Part shown: one piece after another, positions 20,779 to 29,679 of the stretch
How the letters are laid out: each line of letters starts with the position of its first letter
Position numbering within the stretch: the stretch's first letter is position 1
DNA from: DASRLE01 sp963825315
Lineage (GTDB): Bacteria; Verrucomicrobiota; Verrucomicrobiia; Limisphaerales; Palsa-1400
Length of the DNA stretch: 64,000 nucleotides
Direction: 5' to 3'
Assembly (NCBI GenBank): GCA_963825315.1
Contig: CAWGST010000001.1
Coordinates: 1 to 64,000, forward strand
Program-made: the position numbers and the translations under genes
Notes under the pieces: model-generated
Database searches by the model: none
What the model was told of the DNA's origin: nothing
What the model saw: only the letters and a program-made list of their open reading frames with translations

Positions 20779-21699
20779 ATGAAAATTCTCGCTCCAATTA
20801 TCCTGTCTGTCACCCTTGTTGCGGCGCTCCTTTCGGCTTCCCGCATGGCCGTAGCACAGAAGGCGCCGAGGAAAATTCTCTTCTTTTCCAAATCGTCCGG
20901 CTTTGAGCATGACATGATCAAAAGGCAGGACGGTCAACCAAGCAAAGCGGAGAAAATACTCTCCGAACTGGGAGAAAAGAATAACATTGAATTCACTTTC
21001 ACCAAGGATGGGGGCGTTTTCACGCCCGAAAACATCGCCAAATACGATGCTTTCTTTTTCTACACGACAGGCGATCTGACCGAACCCGGATCAGACAAAA
21101 ACCCGCCCATGTCCAGGGAAGGCAAGGCCGCGTTCCTCCACGCCATCGCCAACGGCAAGGGATTCATCGGCACGCACAGCGCCACGGACACATTTCATTC
21201 CCCGGGCGGCGGAGAGCGCGATCCGGCCCGCAACAAAGACGATGGCGCCAACATCGATCCCTACATAAAAATGATTGGCGCGGAATTCATTATTCACGGC
21301 TCGCAGCAGCGCGCCCGCCAGATATGCGTGGACAGGAACTTTCCCGGAATGAGCGCGGTGCCGGACGACTTTGGGCCGTTGGAAGAATGGTATTCGCTCA
21401 AGAATTTCGCGCCTGATCTGCATGTGCTTCTGGTGCAAGACACCTCCAACATGGACAAGTCAGGCGGCAACAAACGCGCCTATGATCGCCCGAATTATCC
21501 CTCCACCTGGGCAAAAAAATATGGCAAGGGCCGGGTCTTTTACACCAGCATGGGTCACCGCGATGACATTTGGACCAATCCCGTTTTCCAACAGGTCCTC
21601 CTTGGCGGGATGAATTGGGCGCTGGGCAATGTCAAAGCCGACGTCACTCCAAACATCGGGAAAGTGACGCCCCAAGCCGGCGTTCTGCCGCCCGGATAG
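20779..21699 (+). CDS. ThuA-like domain secreted protein
   Basis: 306 aa with a signal peptide (MKILAPIILSVTLVAALLSA, then SRMAVA). The rest is a ThuA/class-I-glutamine-amidotransferase-like fold: KILFFSKSSGFEHD at the start, the KYDAFFFYTTGDL strand, NGKGFIGTHSATDTFH, and the C-terminal GRVFYTSMGHRDDIWTNP followed by VLLGGMNWALG. These proteins are common in Planctomycetes and Verrucomicrobia and are linked to sugar degradation. The catalytic role is unclear; no Cys-His-Glu triad is evident. The ATG at 20779 was chosen because it opens the signal peptide. Confidence 0.85.
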   Translation: MKILAPIILSVTLVAALLSASRMAVAQKAPRKILFFSKSSGFEHDMIKRQDGQPSKAEKILSELGEKNNIEFTFTKDGGVFTPENIAKYDAFFFYTTGDLTEPGSDKNPPMSREGKAAFLHAIANGKGFIGTHSATDTFHSPGGGERDPARNKDDGANIDPYIKMIGAEFIIHGSQQRARQICVDRNFPGMSAVPDDFGPLEEWYSLKNFAPDLHVLLVQDTSNMDKSGGNKRAYDRPNYPSTWAKKYGKGRVFYTSMGHRDDIWTNPVFQQVLLGGMNWALGNVKADVTPNIGKVTPQAGVLPPG

Positions 21700-21773
21700 C
21701 TGCCGGGTCTGTCCCCGTACTTGCAGTCGGGTGGAGTGCGGCCGCGACGACGTTGTGTCACACCCTGGAAAAT

Positions 21774-23198
21774 ATGGCGACGATTGCGAATAAAATTGTT
21801 AACTTCGCGCTGCTCTGCCTCGCGGCCGGCCTTGTCTCCTGCAAACGGTCCCACGAGGAGGCCCGGCATTTTGAAACCGCCAAGACGGAATTGAACGTCC
21901 CCGCCCCCGTCCGTGATAAAGCGCTCGATCAGCGTTTGGAATGGAACTTGGAAACTTTCGTGGACGCCTACGACAAAGTCGGCTCACACAATAAAAAATG
22001 GGATTTCCCGGCCCGGGAGGCGCTCCAAATTGTCGCCCAGCAAAATTCTGTCGGCACTTGGCTGAAGAGTTCCAAAAGCCTGCTGCCCTTTGACTTGGGA
22101 AAAGCGACCGACGCCGGGTGCGACGATCCGTTGCTCAATTATCTCCACGTTCGGTATGTGCTGATCGACACAATGAAATCTCCGGTGGAAAAGGGCAACG
22201 CGTTGAAAGACGCCGCGCTAGCCCTGCAAGGCAGCGCCTATCCTGCATTTCGAAAATTCCGCGCCTGTGAAAGCGCCTTCGAACATTTGCGCCCCATCAA
22301 ACCCACCCCACCCGAATTGGGCAATTTGTTGGAATCCCTGCAAACGGATTTCTTCGACGCATTAAAGGACACGAGGCTGCCGCCGGGAGACTTCTACGCT
22401 GGAGGAATGGACTACGAACGATGCATCAGCGGTTGGATGGATTTCCAGCAGCGCTGGGAGGCGTGCCAGGTGATTTTGAACGAGCATTGGTCCAAAAGCG
22501 AGGTGACGTATTTGCTGACGGGAAAATTTTACGAAGATTTTGCCTGGCAAGCCCGCGGGGGCGGCTGGGCCAAGGATGTACCCCAAGACGCCTGGAATCT
22601 CTTTTTTGACCGGCTGGCTTCAGCCGAGCAAAACCTCACCAAAGCCTCGGAGATTGATCCGAAGGATGCCCGGCCGGCCACCGCGATGATAAGCGTCGCG
22701 GCGGCACGGAGCAAACCCGAGGAAATGGAAAGGTGGTTCCAACGCGCCATGGAGTTGGATCCGAACAATTACCAGGCTTGCAAAGTTAAACTGGGCTTTT
22801 TACGGCCGCGCTGGTTTGGCTCGGAAGAACAGATGCTCGCTTTTGGGCGGCAATGCCTGGAATCAACCAATTGGGGCGCCAACGTGCCTCTTATCATGCT
22901 TGATGCCCACCAGTACCTGGCAGATGACACCACAGGCATTGCCTACTGGAAATCGCCCGCAGTCTGGCCCGATGTCCATGCCGCGTTTGAGAAATTCTTC
23001 GATCTCAACCCAAACGCTCTCAGTTGGCGGCACAATTACGCGTGGTACGCCTATCACTGCCAGCAATGGGATGTCCTGCAAAAGCAATTGGAATTGATGG
23101 GCCCGGACATCAATTACGATTACTTCGGGGGCTTTGACGAATTTCAAAAAATGCGCACACTGGCAGCCGAACACACAGCCCGGCGGACCTCCCAATAG
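21774..23198 (+). CDS. Lipoprotein with TPR-like helical repeats
   Basis: 474 aa. The N-terminus MATIANKIVNFALLCLAAGLVSC is a lipoprotein signal with lipobox cysteine C23, so the protein is likely anchored in a membrane facing the periplasm. The body is helical, with TPR-like pairs (for example AEQNLTKASEIDPKDARPAT and MERWFQRAMELDPNNYQACK) and many Trp residues. The family is not recognised. The long upstream extension of the frame overlaps the ThuA-like gene and lacks a signal peptide, so I start at 21774. Confidence 0.75.
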   Translation: MATIANKIVNFALLCLAAGLVSCKRSHEEARHFETAKTELNVPAPVRDKALDQRLEWNLETFVDAYDKVGSHNKKWDFPAREALQIVAQQNSVGTWLKSSKSLLPFDLGKATDAGCDDPLLNYLHVRYVLIDTMKSPVEKGNALKDAALALQGSAYPAFRKFRACESAFEHLRPIKPTPPELGNLLESLQTDFFDALKDTRLPPGDFYAGGMDYERCISGWMDFQQRWEACQVILNEHWSKSEVTYLLTGKFYEDFAWQARGGGWAKDVPQDAWNLFFDRLASAEQNLTKASEIDPKDARPATAMISVAAARSKPEEMERWFQRAMELDPNNYQACKVKLGFLRPRWFGSEEQMLAFGRQCLESTNWGANVPLIMLDAHQYLADDTTGIAYWKSPAVWPDVHAAFEKFFDLNPNALSWRHNYAWYAYHCQQWDVLQKQLELMGPDINYDYFGGFDEFQKMRTLAAEHTARRTSQ

Positions 23199-23246
23199 CT
23201 TGCGCCGCCAAAAGACAATCAGGACGCCAAACCGCTACTGTAAATA

Positions 23247-23936
23247 CTACACGCTTCCGATATATTGCCTGAGCTTTTCCAGGGCGCGCGCGCGGTGGCT
23301 CAACTCATTTTTTACCTCATCCCCCAATTCAGCAAAGGACTGCGCGCAATCCTTGGGCACGAAAAGCGGATCGTAGCCAAAACCGCCCCGGCCCGACGCC
23401 ATCCCGCTAATGCTCCCTTCGCAAACACCTCCAAAGAGAACGACCTGGCTCGGGGAAAAAGGAAGAGCGCGCCGGGACACCGGAGAGATGACCAGCCCAA
23501 GGACCGCCAAAACGCACCGGAACCGGGCAGTCCGCTGTTGCGCCGGCTTGCCTTCGAGCAACCGAAGCAACTTGGCGTTGTTGGCTGAATCCAGGGAATT
23601 GGCAGCGCCGGACGCCTCCCGGGCCGCAAAGCGCGCCGAGTGGACTCCTGGAGCGCCATCCAGCGCATCCACTTCCAAGCCGGAATCATCGGCCACGATG
23701 TAGAACGGCGCTTCCGCCGCAACCGTTCTGAACACCGGCCCCGGATTCTTCGTCAGCCATTCGGCCAGGGACAACACCTTCCCCGTGGCGTTGCCGGCAA
23801 AGGTTTCGGCGTCCTCGACGGCAACGGGCGCGCCGGGAAAATCGTTCAATGTGAGACAATGAACATCCCCTCCCAGAATCTGGCCAATCTCCCGGGCTTT
23901 GTGCGCGTTGCGCGTGGCAATCAGCAGCGTGGTCAT
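23247..23936 (-). CDS. rdgB: Non-canonical purine NTP pyrophosphatase (RdgB/HAM1)
   Basis: House-cleaning enzyme that hydrolyses ITP, dITP and XTP to monophosphates. The motifs are intact: LIATRNAHKAREI at the start, the FAGNATGK region, VADDSGLEVDALDGAPGVHS, and the C-terminal GRGGFGYDPLFVPKD and FAELGDEVKNELSHRARAL. At 229 aa it is longer than the usual 195-205 aa owing to small insertions (after WLTKNPG and around VISPVSRRALPFSPSQ). Cytoplasmic. It lies between two secreted-protein genes and appears to be transcribed alone. Confidence 0.93.
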   Translation of the reverse strand: MTTLLIATRNAHKAREIGQILGGDVHCLTLNDFPGAPVAVEDAETFAGNATGKVLSLAEWLTKNPGPVFRTVAAEAPFYIVADDSGLEVDALDGAPGVHSARFAAREASGAANSLDSANNAKLLRLLEGKPAQQRTARFRCVLAVLGLVISPVSRRALPFSPSQVVLFGGVCEGSISGMASGRGGFGYDPLFVPKDCAQSFAELGDEVKNELSHRARALEKLRQYIGSV

Positions 23937-23969
23937 GGGTGCAAACCGTTTCCGGCGCCATCGCCTGCA

Positions 23970-26900
23970 TTACTGAGGTTCAAGCTCCAGTTCGAACCAA
24001 CCTGTCTGTCCGTCGGCATCGGGAATGAACCCCGAACCGCCCTGTGACGGACTGATAAAAGCGCCCTTGAATCGCAGCGTCTTGTTATCGTTCGTATTAA
24101 GAATAGATCCGGCTATAACGCCGTTGGCTGACAGGGAAACCTTCAATTTGTCGGGCGGGCTGTTGGACACGACAAACTGGCCCGCCTCATTCACCATCAG
24201 TGTATTGGTCAATGGCGGCACGATCGTCCCTCCTTCAAAAACAATCGAATACTGGCTGCCTGGCACGGGACGCGAATAGTTTGTCCCCGTCGAATTCAGC
24301 AGCATATTACTAACAACGCCAACCCCGCCCTTATAATAAGCGCCGATATGAGGCGCTTTATACCAATACAATTGCCCGCTGCAACTTGCCGATGCACTGT
24401 TGGTTTCCCAGCCTATGAGCATTCCGTTGTTCTTGTCACCGGCAGGGATCGCATAAAGGGGCCAAATGCCGTCCTTGGAAACCCTGGCCGACTGTGAGAA
24501 CATGGTATTATCCGGCAGGGCGCCGCTCAAAGCCACGCTGCCGCCTCTGGCAATGACAAGGGCCGCGTAGCCGTTTGTACTGGGCCAGTTCGTTTGGTTT
24601 TCAGGCTGCAGGCTGAGAATGTATTTGCCTGTGGCGGGCGTCGTGTTGCTGGAAAGTTTCGTGACCGCGCGGCGGCAAATCAGTTGAGAGGACCAGGCTG
24701 TCGAGGAGATCGTTCCAACCGCAACATCGGTTCCGCCGTTCAAATCCAAATAAACGGCCATGCTCAGGGGTTTCTCGGGAACATTCTTCGAAATGGTGGT
24801 TGAATAAAATCCAGTGGTGAAACCCACATTCCCGAAGAATTGAGTGTATATGGGAATCGGCATGTAAGCGGGGAAGACCAACCTGCCGGTAAAAATGCCG
24901 GATGGCCCCACCGTAAATGTCAAGAAGCCGGAATTGGTCGGAGCCACCGGGCTGTTGGTGCTGATGAACAGGCCATTGTAAGTCCCCGCCACCGCTGCAA
25001 AAGCCAGCACAGAGAAGTTTTCGGAAATAATTGTGCTCATACCCGCCGCATTGGTGGCCACAGCTTCCACGGTATAATAGCCGCCGGGGAGGTTGGTCAC
25101 GATTACCGCCCAAGTTGCCGTGCCACTCGCCGCCAGCGGCGGACCAATCGCCAGGCCGTTTGTCTGAAAAACCTGGCAGGTTATTTCGGCGGGCTTGAAG
25201 CTGGACGCAATCCTTCCTTTCAACCGAAAAGTGTTGGTGCTTAATCTGGCATTGGCTGCCGGATACGTGAAAGAGATGCCTTTTGCCGTATTGCTCGGGA
25301 TAAACGTCGCGGTCAGCGTCAAACCGCTGGCCATTGTGTAGGTTTGCGTCGCGTTGGTGGAACTCTGTGTCCCATTGTTCCATGTGTAGAACACCTGTCC
25401 CGAAAGAGGGGTCGCCGTCACCTGGAAATTTGTTCCAAGGGGCAACATCTCACCGTTTGTAACGGGAGCGACGATCCCTTTGCCGACTATAATCAATTGC
25501 AAAGCACCGGAATACTGGACCGTGAAATTTTCACTGATCAGCGTGCTGTCCCCTGCCGAATCCACCGCTGTTGCCACGATTGTATAGGAGCCAGCGCCAA
25601 GACCGGACATCCCTATTGACCAATTTGCCGTGCCGATTGCCGTCAGCGGCTGACTGAACAACACCGCAGTTGCATTGGAGAAGATTTGACAGGTTACTTG
25701 AGCCGATGGAACGTTGGAAATGGTGCCGGTGATATTGAAGCTGCCAGAGCCTATTATGCTATTCGCCGCCGGATAAGTAAACGCAATCATGTTGGAAATG
25801 TTATTCGTGACAAACGTCGCCGTCAGGGTCAAACCGCTGGCCATTGTGTAGGTTTGCGTCGCGTTGGTGGAAATCTGTGTCCCATTGTTCCATGTGTAGA
25901 ATAACTGCCCCGGCTTGGGAATTGCCGTAACTTGAAAAGTTACTCCAACAGGGATAAACTCACCGTTGGCAGCGCCCGAAACGGCTCCAGGCCCCACTAT
26001 ATTCAACCGCAAGGAGGCCTTCGCCGCAACCGTGAAGTTCTCCGTGATCAGCGTGCTTTCACCCGCGTTATCCACCGCAATGGCCTGGATCGTATAGGAG
26101 CCTGTCGAAAGGCCATTCGTCACGGCCACTGACCAAGTGTTCGCGCCACTGTTCGTTAGCGGTGGGCCGACCGCCATGTAGCTCGTCGCGGAGTAGATTT
26201 GGCAGGTTACGGTCGCTGTATTCGACGGGAAGTTGGAAATGGTGCCAGTGATGTTAAACGCGTTAGTGCTTATTATGGCGCTCGCCGTTGGATAGGTAAA
26301 GGCGATGCTGTTCGGAATGCCATTCGAGATGAACGTCGCGGTCAACAAACGACCCGCTTGCATGGCAAATTGCACACCCGGGTTGATCGTGTTGACCCCT
26401 GGGGCAGTCCAATTGACAAATAACTGATTAGTGCCAGCCATTGCTTCGACGGTATATTGAGTGCCAACTTGCAGAGGATAACCCACAGGATTGGCGTTGG
26501 ACGACGCACCCTGCGTAAAGCTGATGGTTCCGTTGCCATTAGTAATAATAGCCGTAATAGTCAGGGGTTGGACGAATACTTCCGTGCTCAGGTTTGTAGC
26601 CTCGTCCTGGGCCTGAGCGCCCAACTTATACGTGCCTGGGGCAACGATTCCAAAGCCCAGCCTCCAATTGCTAGATCCGAGAACATAATTCGTCAAGGAA
26701 ACACCCCCATTCGGAAGCGTCCCGTCTGCATTGCTCAGCGGAATCAGATCACAGCGCACCCATGCCAGTCCAATGTCGTTGTTGTCAATTGCTGTTCCCT
26801 GGACCGTTAACGGAAGGCTGTTGCTCAGCAGGGCGCCGACTGTGGGAGAGATTATCGAAACCGCGGGCAGGTTGGTAGCAACCGGCGGATTCGTCAACTG

Positions 26901-29657
26901 AAATCTACAATATACCAGATTTGAATTGGCTGAAGCGTTGGTTCCAGGGTAATTGACCGGCAGGTTTGTAAACTCGTTTGTAAACAGCGTGCCATCATCC
27001 AAAAAGTCTCCATTTGTAACTATGCCGCTTCCATTGGTCAACGTGTTAAAATATTGCAGCACATTTGTCCCGTCGAGTATTCGTCCGAAAACCGCGAATC
27101 CCCCGTTATTAGTATCAAGATAGGGCGAATTATTGGTCAAATTGAAGAAAAACGCGCTGGAAGCGGAATTTGGCTTACCCGAAACGAGTGCCATCGCAAT
27201 GGTGCCAAAACGATTGTGAATCAGCGGCCCGAACTTGAATTCATTGGTAATCCCAGATGGGAACGGCGGTTCAATGTTGGTATTCAAGGTAAACTGCTGA
27301 TCAATTGACCAGCCGGTTATCGGGGGAGTGGACATGGTCTGGTTCGACGCCCCATAGTCCCCACCTTGCAACACAAACCCCGGCAGACACCGGTCGAAAA
27401 ACATGTTCGTATAAGCCCCGGCCGTGATGTAGTGGATAAAATTCTGCACCGTCACCGGCTTGTCGTGGTTGAAGAGCTGCACATCCACATTGCTGATGCC
27501 GCCATCGGGAAAGCCGGAAAAGGTGAATGTGACAATGGTGCCGGGCACAATGGTCAATACCGCGTTCGAGCTTGTCACCGAACCATTGACAACTACCGTG
27601 TAATCCCCCATTTGATTGGAGTTGACGTCCTCAAGCGTCAACACCGAATTGGTCGCGCCGGTGATATTTGAGCCTTGAAATTGCCATTGATAATACACGG
27701 CGTTGCTGGCCCCGACAGTAAAGGTGGCGGTGGACGCGTTATTGACGGTGACGCTCTGTGGCTGGCTGAGGATCTGCGCCGGGGCGTTCGTCGAAATAGT
27801 GAAGTTTTCGGTTATCAGCGTGCTTTCCCCTGCCGGATCCACCGCTGTGACCTCGGCCGTATAGGAGCCGAGGGGAAGGTTGGTCACGGCCACTGACCAA
27901 CTGTTCGTGCCATTGTTTGTTAGCGGCGAACCGACCGCCCTGGAGGTTGTCGCAGAGTAAATCTGGCAGGTCACTTGGGCTGATGGAACGTTGGAAATTG
28001 TGCCCGTGATATTGAAAGTGCTGTTGCTCAGCACGTCGTCCGCCATTGGATACGTAAACGCGATGCTGTTGGGAATATCATTCGAGATAAACCTCGCGGT
28101 CCATTGGAAGCCACTAGCCATCGTGAAGCTCAATTCCGGGTTGACAAGATTATAGCCATTGGCAGTCCAATTAACAAAGATCTGATTAGTGCCAGCCGTT
28201 GCTTCGACGGTATATTGAATGCCGTTTTGCAAAGGATAACCCACAGGATTGGCGTTGGACGACGCACCCTGGACAAAACTGATGGATCCATAGCCATTTG
28301 TAATAATAGCCGTAATAGTCAGGGGTTGGACGAATGCTTCCGTGCTCAGGTTTGTAGCCTCGTCCCGGGCCTGAGCGCCCAACTCATACGTGCCTGGGGC
28401 AACGATTCCAAAGCCCAGCTTCCAATTGGTAGATCCGAGAACATAATTCGTCAAAGAAACACCTCCATTCGCAAGCGTCCCGTCTGCATTGCTCAGCGGA
28501 ATCAAATCACAGCGCACCCATGCCAGTCCAATGTCGTTGTTGTCAATTGCTGTTCCCTGGACCGTTAGCGGAAGGCTGTTGCTCAATAAGGCACCGGCTG
28601 TGGGAGAGATTATCGAAACCGCGGGCGGGTTGGTATCACCCGGTGGATTCGTCAACTGAAAACCACAATAGACCAGATTTGAATTGGCTGGAGCGTTGGT
28701 TCCAGGGTAATCGACCGGCAGGTTTGTAAACTCGTTTGTAAACAGCGTGCCATCATCCAAAAAGTCTCCATTTGTAACTATGCCGCTTCCATTGGTCAAC
28801 GTGTTAAAATATTGCAGCACATTTGTCCCGTCGAGTATTCGTCCGAAAACCGCGAATCCCCCGTTATTAGTATCAAGATAGGGCGAATTATTGGTCAAAT
28901 TGAAGAAAAACGCGCTGGAAGCGGAATTTGGCTTGCCCGAAACGGGTGCCATTGCAATCGTGCCGAAGCGATTGTGAATCAGCGGCCCGAACTTGAATTC
29001 ATTTGTAATTCCAGATGGGAACGGCGGTTCAATGTTAGTATTCATGGTAAACTGCTCATCAATTGACCAGCCGGTTATCGGGGGAGTGGACATGGTCTGG
29101 TTCGACGCCCCATAGTCTCCACCTTGCAACACAAACCCCGGCAGACACCAGTCAAAAAACATGTTCGTATAAGCCCCGGCCGTGATGTAGTGGATAAAAT
29201 TCTGCACCGTCACCGGCTTGTCATGGTTGAAGAGTTGCACCTGCACGTTGCTGCCGGGCGCATTGGACGGCAAGCCGGAGAAGGTGAACGTGACAATAGT
29301 GCCAGGCACGATGGCCAATACCGCCGGGGGGGAACTCGTCACCGAAGTGGTTAAGTTGCTGACAACCACCGTGTAACTTCCGGCCTCACTGCTGGTGACA
29401 TCTTCCAGTATCAGCGCCGAAGTGGCCGAACCGCTGATAACCACGCCGTCGCCCATGGTGCCGTCGCCCAAGTTGTTGGTGCCGTTGAACCGCCATTGAT
29501 AGTTTGTCGCGCCGCTGGCCCCCACCGTAAACGTCGCGGTGGAGGCGTTATTGACGGTGATGCTCTGCGGCGGGTTGGTGATGGTTTGCGCCGGAGCGGT
29601 TGCCTGGAAGACGAACGCCAGACAGAAACCGCCAAACATCGGGATAAGCTTCTTCAT
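23970..29657 (-). CDS. Giant secreted Ig-like/cyclophilin-type multidomain protein
   Basis: 1895 aa with a signal peptide (MKKLIPMFGGFCLAFVFQAT, then APAQ). Order: an Ig-like domain (TITNPPQSITVNNASTATFT), a cyclophilin-type peptidyl-prolyl isomerase domain, a beta-sandwich (PPAVSIISPTAGALL) and InlB-like repeat segments; then the whole unit again after 586 residues; then more copies of the IPNSIAFTYP...CQIYSAT module and the QVFYTWNNGTQSSTNATQTY module; finally a domain of about 350 aa shared with the next gene. The first cyclophilin copy has W170 where the second has R756 and the paralogue has R (the FHR arginine of active cyclophilins). I use the ATG at 29657, which opens the signal peptide; upstream codons overlap the neighbour. 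Confidence 0.85.
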   Translation of the reverse strand: MKKLIPMFGGFCLAFVFQATAPAQTITNPPQSITVNNASTATFTVGASGATNYQWRFNGTNNLGDGTMGDGVVISGSATSALILEDVTSSEAGSYTVVVSNLTTSVTSSPPAVLAIVPGTIVTFTFSGLPSNAPGSNVQVQLFNHDKPVTVQNFIHYITAGAYTNMFFDWCLPGFVLQGGDYGASNQTMSTPPITGWSIDEQFTMNTNIEPPFPSGITNEFKFGPLIHNRFGTIAMAPVSGKPNSASSAFFFNLTNNSPYLDTNNGGFAVFGRILDGTNVLQYFNTLTNGSGIVTNGDFLDDGTLFTNEFTNLPVDYPGTNAPANSNLVYCGFQLTNPPGDTNPPAVSIISPTAGALLSNSLPLTVQGTAIDNNDIGLAWVRCDLIPLSNADGTLANGGVSLTNYVLGSTNWKLGFGIVAPGTYELGAQARDEATNLSTEAFVQPLTITAIITNGYGSISFVQGASSNANPVGYPLQNGIQYTVEATAGTNQIFVNWTANGYNLVNPELSFTMASGFQWTARFISNDIPNSIAFTYPMADDVLSNSTFNITGTISNVPSAQVTCQIYSATTSRAVGSPLTNNGTNSWSVAVTNLPLGSYTAEVTAVDPAGESTLITENFTISTNAPAQILSQPQSVTVNNASTATFTVGASNAVYYQWQFQGSNITGATNSVLTLEDVNSNQMGDYTVVVNGSVTSSNAVLTIVPGTIVTFTFSGFPDGGISNVDVQLFNHDKPVTVQNFIHYITAGAYTNMFFDRCLPGFVLQGGDYGASNQTMSTPPITGWSIDQQFTLNTNIEPPFPSGITNEFKFGPLIHNRFGTIAMALVSGKPNSASSAFFFNLTNNSPYLDTNNGGFAVFGRILDGTNVLQYFNTLTNGSGIVTNGDFLDDGTLFTNEFTNLPVNYPGTNASANSNLVYCRFQLTNPPVATNLPAVSIISPTVGALLSNSLPLTVQGTAIDNNDIGLAWVRCDLIPLSNADGTLPNGGVSLTNYVLGSSNWRLGFGIVAPGTYKLGAQAQDEATNLSTEVFVQPLTITAIITNGNGTISFTQGASSNANPVGYPLQVGTQYTVEAMAGTNQLFVNWTAPGVNTINPGVQFAMQAGRLLTATFISNGIPNSIAFTYPTASAIISTNAFNITGTISNFPSNTATVTCQIYSATSYMAVGPPLTNSGANTWSVAVTNGLSTGSYTIQAIAVDNAGESTLITENFTVAAKASLRLNIVGPGAVSGAANGEFIPVGVTFQVTAIPKPGQLFYTWNNGTQISTNATQTYTMASGLTLTATFVTNNISNMIAFTYPAANSIIGSGSFNITGTISNVPSAQVTCQIFSNATAVLFSQPLTAIGTANWSIGMSGLGAGSYTIVATAVDSAGDSTLISENFTVQYSGALQLIIVGKGIVAPVTNGEMLPLGTNFQVTATPLSGQVFYTWNNGTQSSTNATQTYTMASGLTLTATFIPSNTAKGISFTYPAANARLSTNTFRLKGRIASSFKPAEITCQVFQTNGLAIGPPLAASGTATWAVIVTNLPGGYYTVEAVATNAAGMSTIISENFSVLAFAAVAGTYNGLFISTNSPVAPTNSGFLTFTVGPSGIFTGRLVFPAYMPIPIYTQFFGNVGFTTGFYSTTISKNVPEKPLSMAVYLDLNGGTDVAVGTISSTAWSSQLICRRAVTKLSSNTTPATGKYILSLQPENQTNWPSTNGYAALVIARGGSVALSGALPDNTMFSQSARVSKDGIWPLYAIPAGDKNNGMLIGWETNSASASCSGQLYWYKAPHIGAYYKGGVGVVSNMLLNSTGTNYSRPVPGSQYSIVFEGGTIVPPLTNTLMVNEAGQFVVSNSPPDKLKVSLSANGVIAGSILNTNDNKTLRFKGAFISPSQGGSGFIPDADGQTGWFELELEPQ

Positions 29658-29679
29658 CCAACATGAGCGCAAAACAAAA

